The notes beneath the pieces were generated by a model, which made no database searches, was not told the DNA's origin, and was given only the letters and a program-made list of their open reading frames with translations. A program made the translations under genes and the position numbers. 64,000 bases of DNA from Scalindua sp964344685 (GTDB lineage: Bacteria > Planctomycetota > Brocadiia > Brocadiales > Scalinduaceae), in assembly GCA_964344685.1 (NCBI GenBank), contig CAYFOK010000004.1, positions 173,514-237,513 on the forward strand. The letters are read 5' to 3'. The number at the start of each line of letters is the position of its first letter. Within the stretch, counting starts at the first letter, position 1. Shown here one piece after another: positions 36,440 through 46,440 of this stretch.

Positions 36440-37408
36440 ATGATAAAAAGGTCATTTCTTCACACGAAAGCACCATACCCTGACATGCAAGTAACCCTGA
36501 AACCAGCACAACATAAGATTGATAGGATATTAAAACACACTATCCACTTACCGAAAGGACTGAATCTTTACAATATACTTATACTTGCCAGATTAGAGGC
36601 TTATATGCCGGTATGTTTTTTTAGTACAATGGTTGGGTTAAACATTGCAGGAGGTTCACATAATTTATCATCCCTTTTACTTATTGGGCTGGCCAATATG
36701 TTTGCAATGGCAGCAACGTGTGCATTCAATGATATTGAAGATGCACCTGAAGACATGCTTGCACGCTCTACAAGAAATATTATTGCGTTAGGGAAAGCTT
36801 CAAAAAGTACCGGCTATATAGTAGCAGTTGGGTGCGGTATTATAAGTCTGTCGCTGGCAATGATTGCTGGAATTACCGTATTCTTGATTATTTCTGCACT
36901 TATTGTTATCGCCTTTCTGTACTCCTGGAAACCTGTTAGATTGAAGGCAATGCCTTATTTGGATTTGTCCACCCATGCCAGTATGGGTGGCTTAATGTTC
37001 CTTTCTTCAGCATGGTCATATGGCATCTTCTGGGATGGTCATGTATTATCAGTTTGTTTGATTTTTTCTTCTGGAATCGCTTTAGCACTGCTGGTACATC
37101 AATTGTATGATTATAAGGATGATATAGCAGCCAAAACCACAACAACGGTGGTTGTTTTAGGCAAAAGAACAACTTACTGGATTAAGGGATGTATCTATGT
37201 CTTAATAATATGCCTGCTTGCAAAAGAAAATCTGTCAGGATTTTTTCCGCTTAAGTTAATTATGTCATTTTGCTTTGTTGCAAGTAGTGTGATTATAATG
37301 TCAATAGTACTATATCCCAAACAAGCTTTTTCTGTATCAAAGCGCGTGGTTCCATGGGCAGTAAACGCAGGTGCAGTAGCAGCTATTGTTATGTGGTATA
37401 CCATGTAG
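36440..37408 (+). CDS. UbiA-family prenyltransferase
   Basis: 322 residues, polytopic membrane protein (about eight or nine helices from residue 55 on). The two Asp-rich prenyl-diphosphate motifs are present: NDIEDAPEDMLARSTRN (NDxxDxxxD, about 99-115) and YDYKDDIAAKT (about 218-228). The family transfers isoprenoid chains to aromatic or lipid acceptors in the inner membrane. A long N-terminal extension (1-50) is unusual. AAGGGG precedes the start. It heads a run of eight plus-strand genes beginning with PHP and radical SAM genes. The acceptor substrate cannot be told; it is not clearly MenA or UbiA proper. Confidence 0.88.
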   Translation: MIKRSFLHTKAPYPDMQVTLKPAQHKIDRILKHTIHLPKGLNLYNILILARLEAYMPVCFFSTMVGLNIAGGSHNLSSLLLIGLANMFAMAATCAFNDIEDAPEDMLARSTRNIIALGKASKSTGYIVAVGCGIISLSLAMIAGITVFLIISALIVIAFLYSWKPVRLKAMPYLDLSTHASMGGLMFLSSAWSYGIFWDGHVLSVCLIFSSGIALALLVHQLYDYKDDIAAKTTTTVVVLGKRTTYWIKGCIYVLIICLLAKENLSGFFPLKLIMSFCFVASSVIIMSIVLYPKQAFSVSKRVVPWAVNAGAVAAIVMWYTM

Positions 37409-37496
37409 TAAGCCCACAAATTCTAACAATAAATTGAAACTGTTTTGCATCCTATCACTTTTCGAAGTATATTACCTAAAATCAGGAAATATAAAT

Positions 37497-38417
37497 ATGG
37501 TTAAAGCAGACTTACATATACATACAAAGTTTTCAAAATACCCGACTTCCGATAAGGAACCGTTTAAATTTATCGGAATACAAGATTGTTATGTACTCCC
37601 TGAAGAAGTATATCAAATCGCCAAGAACAAGGGCATGGACTTTGTTGGCATAACAGATCATCACTCAATTGAAGCCGCTCTTTATTTAGATTCTAAATAT
37701 CCGGATGTCATCATCGGGGAAGAATTAGATGTAAAAGCATCAGATGACGGACACATCATTCATTTATTGGTATATGATATTAATGAAAAGCAGCATAATG
37801 ACCTCTCTGACCTTAAAAACATTGGGATTAAAGAGACTTGTGAATACACTAGAAAAAATGACATAATTCACTCCTGGGCCCATCCAAATCTTAATCCGGT
37901 AAAAGCTGTCCTCTCTATAAAATTAATTGATGAATTGATGAATTATATTGACAGAATTGAAGTCAAAAACGGATTTGACACCCGAACGGGAAATAATTTT
38001 GCAAAAGACATTGCAAAGAATTATTCTAAAAAAATTTCTGGTGGAAGTGATGCTCACACAAAATCTTTTATAGGAGATGTATTTACCCATAATAATTCTA
38101 CAAGAAATAAAACAGATTTTTTAGAAGCTCTCAAAGAAGGGGATGTTGAGGTATCCGGATTAGATATAAATTTATACAGATTACAAAAAAAAATATATGA
38201 ATTTGCATATCAGTCGTTGATTAAGGACATATTTTTGAATCCGCACAAAAGAGACAGGAAGAATTATAAAAAATATTTCTTAGACCAGTTCTTAACTCTA
38301 ACGGCTTTTTCCCCATTGTTGGTCACATTATTACCATCTATCTTTATTTCATATTTGAGCGCAACAATTAGAGACAGACAGACTTCAAGATTAATTTACG
38401 AATTAAATACGGCATAA
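37497..38417 (+). CDS. PHP-domain phosphoesterase
   Basis: About 306 residues from the ATG at 37497. Codons upstream of it are not homologous and the PHP motif starts at residue 5. Metal motifs are ADLHIHTKFSKYPTSD (DxHxH), GITDHHS, the SWAHPNL histidine (about 127) and the GGSDAHT segment (about 185). These are typical of PHP hydrolases (histidinol-phosphatase and nucleotide phosphoesterase families). The tail (about 230-306) is long, basic and ends in a hydrophobic helix, perhaps membrane-associated. It sits 88 bp after the prenyltransferase gene and 105 bp before the radical SAM gene. Confidence 0.82.
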   Translation: MVKADLHIHTKFSKYPTSDKEPFKFIGIQDCYVLPEEVYQIAKNKGMDFVGITDHHSIEAALYLDSKYPDVIIGEELDVKASDDGHIIHLLVYDINEKQHNDLSDLKNIGIKETCEYTRKNDIIHSWAHPNLNPVKAVLSIKLIDELMNYIDRIEVKNGFDTRTGNNFAKDIAKNYSKKISGGSDAHTKSFIGDVFTHNNSTRNKTDFLEALKEGDVEVSGLDINLYRLQKKIYEFAYQSLIKDIFLNPHKRDRKNYKKYFLDQFLTLTAFSPLLVTLLPSIFISYLSATIRDRQTSRLIYELNTA

Positions 38418-38522
38418 TTTATATTCCCTCTCATGAAGTAAGAAGTTGCAATCTGAGCATATTGTTTCTTAAAAACGTTTCAAACGGGTTATTTTCTGCC
38501 TCAACATGAAAAGGAAATTCAT

Positions 38523-39881
38523 ATGAATGTTGAAATTATAAATGCCTGGGAAAGCCAATATGAAGGGTTAGAGAAAAACGTTGCTTTTGCCCCTCTTACG
38601 TCACCCTATCTTGCCGCCTTGTTCCCTCCCGATGTTAATGTAACAATATGCGATGAACAAATCCAGCAGATTGATTATGACATAGACGTAGACCTGGTAG
38701 CAATAACCTATCTTATATCAAATGCACCTCATGCATACGAAATTGCTGACCGTTTTCGAAAACGAGGAACACCAGTTATAATGGGAGGTTTTCACGCTTC
38801 GTTTCTTCCTGAAGAAGCGCTTGAACATGCGGATGCAGTTGTAGTTGGAGAAGCGGAAGAGATCTTTCCTGAAATAATCGAGGACTTTAAACAAGGGGCT
38901 CTCAAGAGAATCTATAAAGCCACAAAGTTGCATTCTCTCAAAGGGATTCCTGTGCCCAGATACGATCTTATAGGAAAAGACTATATTCTTACCCACCCCG
39001 TTCAGGCGACAAGGGGATGCCCCTATAAATGTTCATTCTGCTCTATCATATCATTTTATCCAAGCTTGAGGATGCGCCCCATAGATGAGGTGCTTCGTGA
39101 TATCACCTGTTTTGAAGGCCGAAATTATCTTCAAAATAAAATGATAATGTTTATGGACAATAACCTGATCTCAAACAAAAAATATGCAAAAGAGCTTTTC
39201 ATAAAGATGAAACCTTTAAAGAAATGGTGGTGGAGCCAGGTATCGATAGATATGGTAAAGGACAGGGAACTGATGACGCTGGCAGCAGAAAGTGGGTGTA
39301 TCTCTTGTACAATTGGGATAGAGTCTTTTTCTCAGGAAGCCCTTAAAAATATTGGAAAACGCCAAAACAAGATTTCAGAGTATAAAAATGCAATCAAGAC
39401 CTTTCATGATTATGGTATCTACGTTACAGCTACATTTATAATCGGTTTTGATGAAGATACGGCTGAATCAATCAGGAAGATGCCATCTATAATTCAGGAA
39501 ATAGGTGTAGATATGCCATTTATATATATCTTAACACCTTTTTATGGAACCAGGCTTTTTGATCAACTTAATGAAGATAACCGGATTATTACAAAAAACT
39601 GGTCTTGTTATGATGCGTTCAATTCAGTCTTTCAACCAAAGAACATGAGTGCTCATGAACTGGATTCCTTATATTTAGAAGTCTGGAAAGAAACATATTC
39701 TGCATCCAATACACTTAGACGAATTTTCAGAAATCCTCCTATTCCGATTTCAAGGTATCCCCATTTTTTATGGAAATTAATGGATAACGGATATTTTATG
39801 TCTCAAAATCTATTACACAGATATCCTTTAGTGGGTGTTAATGGTAAGAAAAACAGTGATATTGTAGAGGCTGTATGCTGA
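38523..39881 (+). CDS. B12-binding-domain radical SAM enzyme
   Basis: 452 residues. The N-terminal Rossmann domain (about 1-130) is the cobalamin-binding type of BchE/HpnJ-like enzymes (VIMGGFHASFLPEEAL, DAVVVGEAEE), without an obvious DxHxxG motif. The radical SAM core starts at ATRGCPYKCSFCS with the three cluster cysteines (about 162-169); FMDNNL and GIESFSQEALKNIGKRQNK follow. Such enzymes methylate or rearrange unactivated carbons, often in lipid, pigment or cofactor pathways. With a prenyltransferase upstream, a role in an isoprenoid-derived product is a reasonable guess and no more. Confidence 0.87.
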   Translation: MNVEIINAWESQYEGLEKNVAFAPLTSPYLAALFPPDVNVTICDEQIQQIDYDIDVDLVAITYLISNAPHAYEIADRFRKRGTPVIMGGFHASFLPEEALEHADAVVVGEAEEIFPEIIEDFKQGALKRIYKATKLHSLKGIPVPRYDLIGKDYILTHPVQATRGCPYKCSFCSIISFYPSLRMRPIDEVLRDITCFEGRNYLQNKMIMFMDNNLISNKKYAKELFIKMKPLKKWWWSQVSIDMVKDRELMTLAAESGCISCTIGIESFSQEALKNIGKRQNKISEYKNAIKTFHDYGIYVTATFIIGFDEDTAESIRKMPSIIQEIGVDMPFIYILTPFYGTRLFDQLNEDNRIITKNWSCYDAFNSVFQPKNMSAHELDSLYLEVWKETYSASNTLRRIFRNPPIPISRYPHFLWKLMDNGYFMSQNLLHRYPLVGVNGKKNSDIVEAVC

Positions 39882-39965
39882 ATGCTTTCGTTATTTTTTC
39901 TGTCACCTGTAACATTATTGCTTATTAAATTTTAAATTCTCACAAGCTATTTTGCTGAATTTATT

Positions 39966-42074
39966 ATGAAGAATAAATTCTTAATGGCATTAGAAGAAAG
40001 AACAAGCCAAAATTCTAAATATAGAAGAATTCTCATACCTCTTAAAAATGCTCTATTCGCATTGGTAATTGTCACACTCTCCATTGCCGGAAGTTCTTAT
40101 GCTCAGAGCAAATCAACGGGGCTTGAAGAGATGTTTGCAATCTTTTCTGAAGAAGAGATAGTTGTCAGTGCCCTGAAAAGACCCCAAACTGTTTCAAGAT
40201 CTCCTGCCATTATGAGTGTGGTAACGTCCAAACAAATAAAGCAAATGGGGGCCAGGACGTTATCAGATGTTTTAGAAATGGTACCGGGTTTTGATATCAC
40301 CATGAACAAAAACGGTACCAGGGAAATTGGAGTGAGGGGCATCCTTCTTACCGACTCATCAAAAGTAAAGGTATTAATAGACGGACATTCCATTAATGAA
40401 CCGGCGACAGGCGGGGCTACCTGGCTTTTTGACAGTCTTGTAGTTGAAAATGCAAGACGGATTGAGATTATCAGGGGCCCCGGTTCAGCCCTGTACGGCC
40501 AGAATGCCTTTCTTGCTGTCATTAATGTCATAACAAAAGATACTGACGATATCAATGGTTTTCAAGTAACTGCAAGTAACGGATACTTTGATACCCAGAA
40601 TTATAACATGTTATTTGGAAAGGAATACAAGGACCTGAAGATTTCAGGGTTCATTGATTTTTTCGATACGGAAGGATTCAGTAAAAAAATTGAAGAGGAT
40701 ATTATCTTCTCAGATGCAGCTTCACTGACTCCAGGAAGATCTCAAAACAAGAAGGAAAGGACAGACTTGAATCTGAAACTGTCGTATAACAACCTGGAGA
40801 TCAACTCAAAATATATGAATAGAGAGAAGAAAGGTTACATAGGTATTGATCACGCCCTTAGCGATGATACAACATGGTACGATACCTATGCATTTGTTGA
40901 GTTGAATTATAAGTTAAAACTTAGTGAAAAACTGAATATTTCACCAAAATTATATTATGATTACTACAATAGTGATTCCTGGGTAGAGTCACGCCCTGAA
41001 GGGTTTTTATCCGGAACATATCCTGATGGTATAAAGGCGGTCACGCGTTATAAGGAAGAGACTATTGGCTTTGAAACCCAACTTAATTATAACCTGTTTG
41101 AAGGAAACGAATTGACGTTTGGGCTTCAATATGAGTGGATCCATCAGGGCGACATACATTATGCAACAAATATTCATCCAATAACAAACGTAGCTCTTGC
41201 ATCATTCACTGATTTCAGTAATGACCTCCCATTTACCAGAAGGGTGACTAGGCACATATATGCTTTTTATCTGCAGGATGAGTGGAGCATTACGAAGGAT
41301 ATTGATTTCACGGCCGGCGTAAGACATGACCGGTTTACCCGTTTTGAAGGCACTACCAATCCAAGGTTCGGGATGATATGGAGGTTTATTGAGGACGCAC
41401 ACTTGAAGCTCCTCTTCGCAACCGCCTTCAGAGCGCCCAATTTTAATGAAATGTTCTTTGTAAATAACCCTGTTGAAGTAGGTAACCCAAACCTAGACCC
41501 GGAGAAGATAAATACATTTGAGGCAGGCCTGGGTTACAACTTTACTGAGCATATCAGGGGTAACCTGAATTATTTCTACAATCGAATAAGGGACAGGATA
41601 CAAAAAGACTCACAATCACCATCACAAGACCAAAACCAGGGAGGCGCACGAATAAAGGGGGTTGAAGCTGAATTAAAGGCGGATTGGGGCAACGAAAATT
41701 ACGCCTATGCGAATTACACCTTCCAGGATGCTGAAGAAACAAGAATGAGAAACCGCATGGCTTTTGTCCCTGTGCACAAAGCAAATTTTGGTGTTAATAT
41801 TGGATTCTGGAAATACGCTAATGCCAACTGGAATACTTTTCTCAGTGGACCAAGGCCGAGAGAAGATGGTGATACAAGACGGGACCTACCCTCCTATACA
41901 CTCTCAAATTTTACGCTAATCGGGAAGAACTTCATAAACAATTTTGAGATTAGAGGATCAGTATTTAACATATTTGATAAAAGTTATGATGACCCATCCC
42001 CAATGAGCACTGTCCCTACAGATTATCCTCAACCTGGCAGATCGGTTATAATTGAGCTTCGTTATCAGTTTTAA
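39966..42074 (+). CDS. TonB-dependent outer-membrane receptor
   Basis: 702 residues. Signal segment (about 25-46, SYA/Q) after an extended basic N terminus. TonB-box-like EIVVSA (about 64). Plug domain (about 75-190) with MSVVTSKQIKQMGARTLSDV and RIEIIRGPGSALYGQNA. Beta-barrel to the end, closing with the usual C-terminal aromatic residue (ELRYQF). It belongs to the family importing iron complexes, B12, nickel or oligomers. The first barrel strands do not reveal the ligand. The gene for a periplasmic binding protein begins three bases after the stop, so the two share a substrate. Confidence 0.92.
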   Translation: MKNKFLMALEERTSQNSKYRRILIPLKNALFALVIVTLSIAGSSYAQSKSTGLEEMFAIFSEEEIVVSALKRPQTVSRSPAIMSVVTSKQIKQMGARTLSDVLEMVPGFDITMNKNGTREIGVRGILLTDSSKVKVLIDGHSINEPATGGATWLFDSLVVENARRIEIIRGPGSALYGQNAFLAVINVITKDTDDINGFQVTASNGYFDTQNYNMLFGKEYKDLKISGFIDFFDTEGFSKKIEEDIIFSDAASLTPGRSQNKKERTDLNLKLSYNNLEINSKYMNREKKGYIGIDHALSDDTTWYDTYAFVELNYKLKLSEKLNISPKLYYDYYNSDSWVESRPEGFLSGTYPDGIKAVTRYKEETIGFETQLNYNLFEGNELTFGLQYEWIHQGDIHYATNIHPITNVALASFTDFSNDLPFTRRVTRHIYAFYLQDEWSITKDIDFTAGVRHDRFTRFEGTTNPRFGMIWRFIEDAHLKLLFATAFRAPNFNEMFFVNNPVEVGNPNLDPEKINTFEAGLGYNFTEHIRGNLNYFYNRIRDRIQKDSQSPSQDQNQGGARIKGVEAELKADWGNENYAYANYTFQDAEETRMRNRMAFVPVHKANFGVNIGFWKYANANWNTFLSGPRPREDGDTRRDLPSYTLSNFTLIGKNFINNFEIRGSVFNIFDKSYDDPSPMSTVPTDYPQPGRSVIIELRYQF

Positions 42075-42077
42075 ACA

Positions 42078-43016
42078 ATGATTAATAAAACCCGCATATA
42101 TCTGGTACTCATTACAATCCTCAGTGTACTTCTTCATTGCTCTTTCTGTGCCTATGCAGAAAAAACGGCAGTTGTGATAAAGAGCCAGAACCTCTCCGCA
42201 TATAACAAAGTTGCAAAAGGATTCCAGGACGAATGCTTAAAAAACAAAATTACGATAAAATCAATTTATGATCTGAATGGCAAGATGAAGGTTGGGCAAA
42301 AGATAGTACGTAAAGTAAGAAAGCAAAAACCTGATATTATTTTAGCAATAGGAGTATTGGCGGCAACTGTAGTAAAGGAGAAGATTGAGGATATACCTAT
42401 AGTGTTTTGTATGGTAATCAACCATGCAAGATTTGAGCTTAGCAAGCCAAACATAACGGGTATATCCACAGAAATTGCTATAGAAGATCAATTAGAAGGA
42501 TTTCAATCTATTTTAGGACAGTTTAAGAATATGGGCGTAATTTATGACCCCTCTAAGACAGGAAACATTATCGAAAACACTGAGAAAAAAGTAGAGAACG
42601 CTGGTATAAATCTGGTTAAATACGCAGTTGATTCCTCAAAAGAAGTATCCGAAGCTATGGAAAACCTAATAGGTAAAATTGATGCGTTGTGGTTATTGCC
42701 TGATAGTACCGTAGTTACGAAAAAATCTTTTAGTTATATTAAGTTAACAACACTTGAAAACAAAGTTCCTTTACTATGCACATCAGATGTTTTTGTTAAG
42801 GCTGGTGCCCTGGTATCCGTATCTGCTGATCATAAAGGCATTGGGAGGCAGGCAGAAGAATTAGCCAGAAAAATTTTAGAACGGTCAACTATTGGCTCAC
42901 TTGGTATAGTCTATCCAGATCATTTTAAAATAACGATAAATACTGACACGGCTGAAAAGCTCGGATTAGAATTAAAAATGATCAAGAACGACCCAAAGAT
43001 AAATATTTTTCCATAA
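42078..43016 (+). CDS. ABC-type periplasmic substrate-binding protein (TrpX/DUF534-like)
   Basis: 312 residues with a signal peptide (1-27, AYA/E). The fold pattern matches the ABC_sub_bind family (KPDIILAIGVLAATVVKE, PIVFCMVINHARFEL, the NITGISTEIAIEDQLEGFQS segment, and VPLLCTSDVFVKAGALVSVSADHKGIGRQAEE). These proteins bind aromatic or other small ligands. No permease or ATPase gene is nearby; instead it sits between a TonB receptor and a histidine kinase. That suggests ligand capture for sensing rather than ABC transport. The stop-to-start gap to the kinase gene is 23 bp. Confidence 0.87.
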   Translation: MINKTRIYLVLITILSVLLHCSFCAYAEKTAVVIKSQNLSAYNKVAKGFQDECLKNKITIKSIYDLNGKMKVGQKIVRKVRKQKPDIILAIGVLAATVVKEKIEDIPIVFCMVINHARFELSKPNITGISTEIAIEDQLEGFQSILGQFKNMGVIYDPSKTGNIIENTEKKVENAGINLVKYAVDSSKEVSEAMENLIGKIDALWLLPDSTVVTKKSFSYIKLTTLENKVPLLCTSDVFVKAGALVSVSADHKGIGRQAEELARKILERSTIGSLGIVYPDHFKITINTDTAEKLGLELKMIKNDPKINIFP

Positions 43017-43039
43017 AAATTTAAATACTCGAAAATTAA

Positions 43040-44662
43040 ATGATTAAAGTTGGAATAAGATTCAAATTCATTTTCTTCACTAGCTTGCTAATTGCAATTA
43101 TAGGCTTCGCCAGCAGCTGGTTTTTCTCCACTCAAACAAGGAAGCAGCTTGAAGAAGAGCTGAAGAAACGTGGTTATTCCTTAATAGCCCAGCTTGCACA
43201 AGATGGGGAGGTTAAGGACACTATGAGCGTTGCACAAAAAGCATTTTTTGACGAACCAATTAGACGGTTACGTAATCTAGACATAGAGCAGGAATTGGCT
43301 TATTGGCGTATACTGCTGGTTCCACACGAAACGCTTCTTGAAGGAAAAGAGAAATGGATTAAATCCGGAATTAACACTATACCAGTACACAAAAACATTG
43401 TGAGTATTACAGGTCCTGTTTTTAATGTTTACACTGTAGACAATGGTGAAAAATTTTATAATTTTGTTATCCCTATTTATGAAAAACGTTCAATTGCTGA
43501 AGAAGAATTTGCTGCACAATTTTTCGGTTCAGATGAAGATTATGAACAGTTCGAGGAGAAGCTCCTGGGAATTATTCAGATCGGTTTGACCCCGGAACGG
43601 ATTAACAAAAAGATGCAAGCAGTCCTGTGGACAAGAAGTATACCCTTGGGATTTATTATTGTATTAGTTGGCATAGGCGTTTCGTATTTCATAGCAAGCG
43701 GTGTTGTAAAACCTGTTAAACACCTTGTAAAAATAACGGATAAGGTGGCCTCCGGTGACTTAAGTCAAAGGGTTGAAATAAGTTCCAAAGATGAAATAGG
43801 TCTACTCGCATCTCAATTTAATCAAATGACAAAGAGTTTAAAACAACTCATTGATGAAAAAGAGGGCGTTATGGATGAGCTTAAAAATGTAAACAGGGAA
43901 CTATCATTGATAAACGCAGAGCTGATTCAGAAAAATGAACAATTGAATGAGGCACAAGAACAGCTGGTAAGAACTGAGAAATTGGCCGCCGTAGGCACTC
44001 TAGCTTCCGGAGTAAGCCATGAATTAAGGAACCCTCTGAGTTCCATAAAGAACGCTGTTTTTCTTTTGAAAAGAAAATTATCCAAGAGTGCGATACCGGA
44101 CGTTGACGAAAGGATTATTCAATTTCTTGAGATAATTGACAAGGAGATTGATAGGTACTCCAAAATCATAAATGATCTTTTAGGATTTACACGTGTTACT
44201 AAACCCACCAGGTTTCGTTCTGATATAAATGAAGTGGTTAATGAAGCTCTATCGAGAGTGGAGATAGCAGAGAACATCAAACTGTCTAAAAACCTTCAAC
44301 CAGATTTGCCCATAATAATGATAGACGCAAATCAAATAGGCCAGGTACTTATAAACTTGATTGAAAATGGTTGCCAGGCGATAACTGGCCCCGGAGAACT
44401 GACAATCAATACGAAAGAGTCTGAAAGTTTTTTGGAAATAGAAGTAGGTGATTCGGGATGTGGTATTCCTGAAAAGGAGTTGAAGAAAATATTTGATCCA
44501 CTGTTTACAACCAAGCCCAGTGGTACCGGAATTGGTCTGGCAGTATGTTATGGAATTATTCAAAAACATAATGGGTCTATCTATGTGAAAAGCAAGCAAG
44601 GAGAGGGGACAAAAATGTTTATTAAGTTGCCATTAAAGGATAAAGATGCAGAATCAGTCTAA
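43040..44662 (+). CDS. membrane histidine kinase with HAMP domain
   Basis: 540 residues. Membrane helices at about 9-29 and 198-220 bracket a periplasmic domain of about 170 residues. HAMP follows (about 221-275), then a coiled coil (about 275-315), HisKA with phospho-acceptor GVSHELRNPLSS (about 328), and the HATPase domain with the N-box LINLIENGC, GDSGCGIPE and FTTKPSGTGIGLAV. The periplasmic domain could contact the binding protein encoded just upstream. Its end overlaps the next gene by 17 bp, so the kinase and double-receiver protein are co-translated. Confidence 0.92.
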   Translation: MIKVGIRFKFIFFTSLLIAIIGFASSWFFSTQTRKQLEEELKKRGYSLIAQLAQDGEVKDTMSVAQKAFFDEPIRRLRNLDIEQELAYWRILLVPHETLLEGKEKWIKSGINTIPVHKNIVSITGPVFNVYTVDNGEKFYNFVIPIYEKRSIAEEEFAAQFFGSDEDYEQFEEKLLGIIQIGLTPERINKKMQAVLWTRSIPLGFIIVLVGIGVSYFIASGVVKPVKHLVKITDKVASGDLSQRVEISSKDEIGLLASQFNQMTKSLKQLIDEKEGVMDELKNVNRELSLINAELIQKNEQLNEAQEQLVRTEKLAAVGTLASGVSHELRNPLSSIKNAVFLLKRKLSKSAIPDVDERIIQFLEIIDKEIDRYSKIINDLLGFTRVTKPTRFRSDINEVVNEALSRVEIAENIKLSKNLQPDLPIIMIDANQIGQVLINLIENGCQAITGPGELTINTKESESFLEIEVGDSGCGIPEKELKKIFDPLFTTKPSGTGIGLAVCYGIIQKHNGSIYVKSKQGEGTKMFIKLPLKDKDAESV

Positions 44663-45383
44663 TATATTAGTAATTGATGACGAGCCCGGTATAAGAATAA
44701 CACTGGCAGGGATCCTGGAGGACGAGGGTTATAATGTTGTTGTAGCAGAAGATGGCTATCAAGGGATAGCAGCTGCTAAAAATATGGATTTCAAAGTCGC
44801 ATTCATAGATATGAAAATGCCCGGAATTAATGGTATTGAAACCTTTAAAGAAATCAAAAGTATCAGCCCTGACACCATTATATTCTTCATGACCGCTTTT
44901 ATTTCTGAAGATACTTTGAATGAAGCGGCCAGACTGGAAACACAGGCAATCCTTTACAAACCGCTGGACATGAATTTAATCTTGAGAATTTTAAAGGAAG
45001 ACCTGGCAAAAACCACTATACTTGTAGTTGATGACGAATCTGCAATTCGAGAAATGCTGCAGGAAGTGCTGGAAGACAGGGGGCACAAAGTTTATGTTGC
45101 TGAAAGTGGATATACTGCAATACAAATAGTAAAAAATACACACTTTGATATTATATTTATAGATATCGTGATGCCCGGAATAGGCGGGCTTCAAACACTT
45201 GAAGAGATCAAGAAGATTGATCCGGCAACAAACGTAATAATGATGGCAAGTCAGAATATTGATAATTTTACAAAAAAGGCCGTATCAAAGGGAACCTTTG
45301 CACATATAGCAAAACCTGCTGATTTGTCAGAGCTAATGCAATTAACAATTAATGCTGTAGAAAAACAGTATAAGATAGTTTAA
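44646..45383 (+). CDS. tandem double-receiver protein
   Basis: 245 residues made only of two receiver domains (about 5-118 and 124-240), with no output domain. Receiver 1 keeps the acidic DDE, phospho-acceptor Asp55, Thr83 and Lys105. Receiver 2 keeps VVDDE, Asp173 and AKPAD, but has Ser in MMASQ where Thr is usual. Such proteins relay or buffer phosphate between a kinase and a final effector; the gene order kinase, double receiver, receiver-HD-GYP fits a phosphorelay. It overlaps the kinase gene and is 25 bp before the HD-GYP gene. Confidence 0.88.
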   Translation: MQNQSNILVIDDEPGIRITLAGILEDEGYNVVVAEDGYQGIAAAKNMDFKVAFIDMKMPGINGIETFKEIKSISPDTIIFFMTAFISEDTLNEAARLETQAILYKPLDMNLILRILKEDLAKTTILVVDDESAIREMLQEVLEDRGHKVYVAESGYTAIQIVKNTHFDIIFIDIVMPGIGGLQTLEEIKKIDPATNVIMMASQNIDNFTKKAVSKGTFAHIAKPADLSELMQLTINAVEKQYKIV

Positions 45384-45408
45384 TAGAGTATAACAAAGGA
45401 GAAATGAC

Positions 45409-46440
45409 ATGGATGTCAACTCATATGAACATGTAAAGGCAGAAGTAATAGTTATCGATGATGACAATTCCGTCCTCAAAACAACCACACTTATATTAGA
45501 GGAAGAAGGTTATAAGATTGAAGCATTTTCAACAGGTAAGGAGGCTATTGATAAATTCAATGATAATATTCATGCCGTGGTTTTAGATATTAACATGCCT
45601 GATATGACCGGACAGCAGGTATTTAAAAAAATAAAGTCTATAAACCCATACGTGCCTATAATTTTCCACACAGGTGCTGCCACCAGACAGGAAGAGAGAA
45701 GAGACTTAAGGAGGCGGTTCCGGCCGCACGCCTATGTTCAAAAAGGAGATCCTGAACAGCTTATGGATACAGTAGTCAGCGCTGTAGAATCTTATGGTAT
45801 TATCCATAGGAACGTTAAACTTAGTGAATCTCTCTATGAAGAACTCAAGAAAAGCACAGACAGGATAAAGACAAACATTGAAGGTACCATCCGTGCCATG
45901 GCAATGACAGTAGAAATGAGGGACCCATACACAGCCGGTCACCAGCGTCAGGTTGCTGACCTTGCAGGTTCGATAGCAGAAAGGATGGGATTCCCAGAGG
46001 AGCAAATTGAAAATATTCATCTGGCTGGAACAATCCATGATATAGGAAAGATGCAGGTACCAACTGAGATACTCAGTAAATGCGGCAAATTAACAGAACT
46101 GGAATTCGATATGATAAAGACGCATTCACAGGCCGGCTATGACATTTTAAAGACTATTGAATTTCAACAGCCTATTGCAGAATTCGTATTTCAACATCAT
46201 GAAAGATTGGATGGTTCCGGTTACCCATCAGGTTTAAATGGCGAAAATATTCTCATTGAAGCCAGGGTTCTGAGCGTAGCTGATGTTGTAGATGCTATAG
46301 TACCACATAGGCCCTACCGGCCGGCTCTCGGAATTGAAATGGCACAAGAAGAAATTTATAAGAACAGAGGTATTCTTTACGATTCAGAAGTTGTTGACGC
46401 CTGCCTGAGTATCATTTCTGATAAAAATGTCTGGATTTGA
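45409..46440 (+). CDS. receiver-HD-GYP response regulator, predicted c-di-GMP phosphodiesterase
   Basis: 343 residues: a receiver (about 8-125, acceptor Asp in VVLDINMPD) and a complete HD-GYP domain (about 165-340) with GTIHDIGKMQVP and HHERLDGSGYPSGL. A full HD and GYP set predicts c-di-GMP hydrolysis. A strong ribosome binding site (AAAGGAG) supports the start. As the last gene of the sensory run it would convert the receptor signal to a fall in c-di-GMP, readable by the two PilZ proteins at 11215 and 16888. The link to those PilZ proteins is inference. Confidence 0.9.
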   Translation: MDVNSYEHVKAEVIVIDDDNSVLKTTTLILEEEGYKIEAFSTGKEAIDKFNDNIHAVVLDINMPDMTGQQVFKKIKSINPYVPIIFHTGAATRQEERRDLRRRFRPHAYVQKGDPEQLMDTVVSAVESYGIIHRNVKLSESLYEELKKSTDRIKTNIEGTIRAMAMTVEMRDPYTAGHQRQVADLAGSIAERMGFPEEQIENIHLAGTIHDIGKMQVPTEILSKCGKLTELEFDMIKTHSQAGYDILKTIEFQQPIAEFVFQHHERLDGSGYPSGLNGENILIEARVLSVADVVDAIVPHRPYRPALGIEMAQEEIYKNRGILYDSEVVDACLSIISDKNVWI

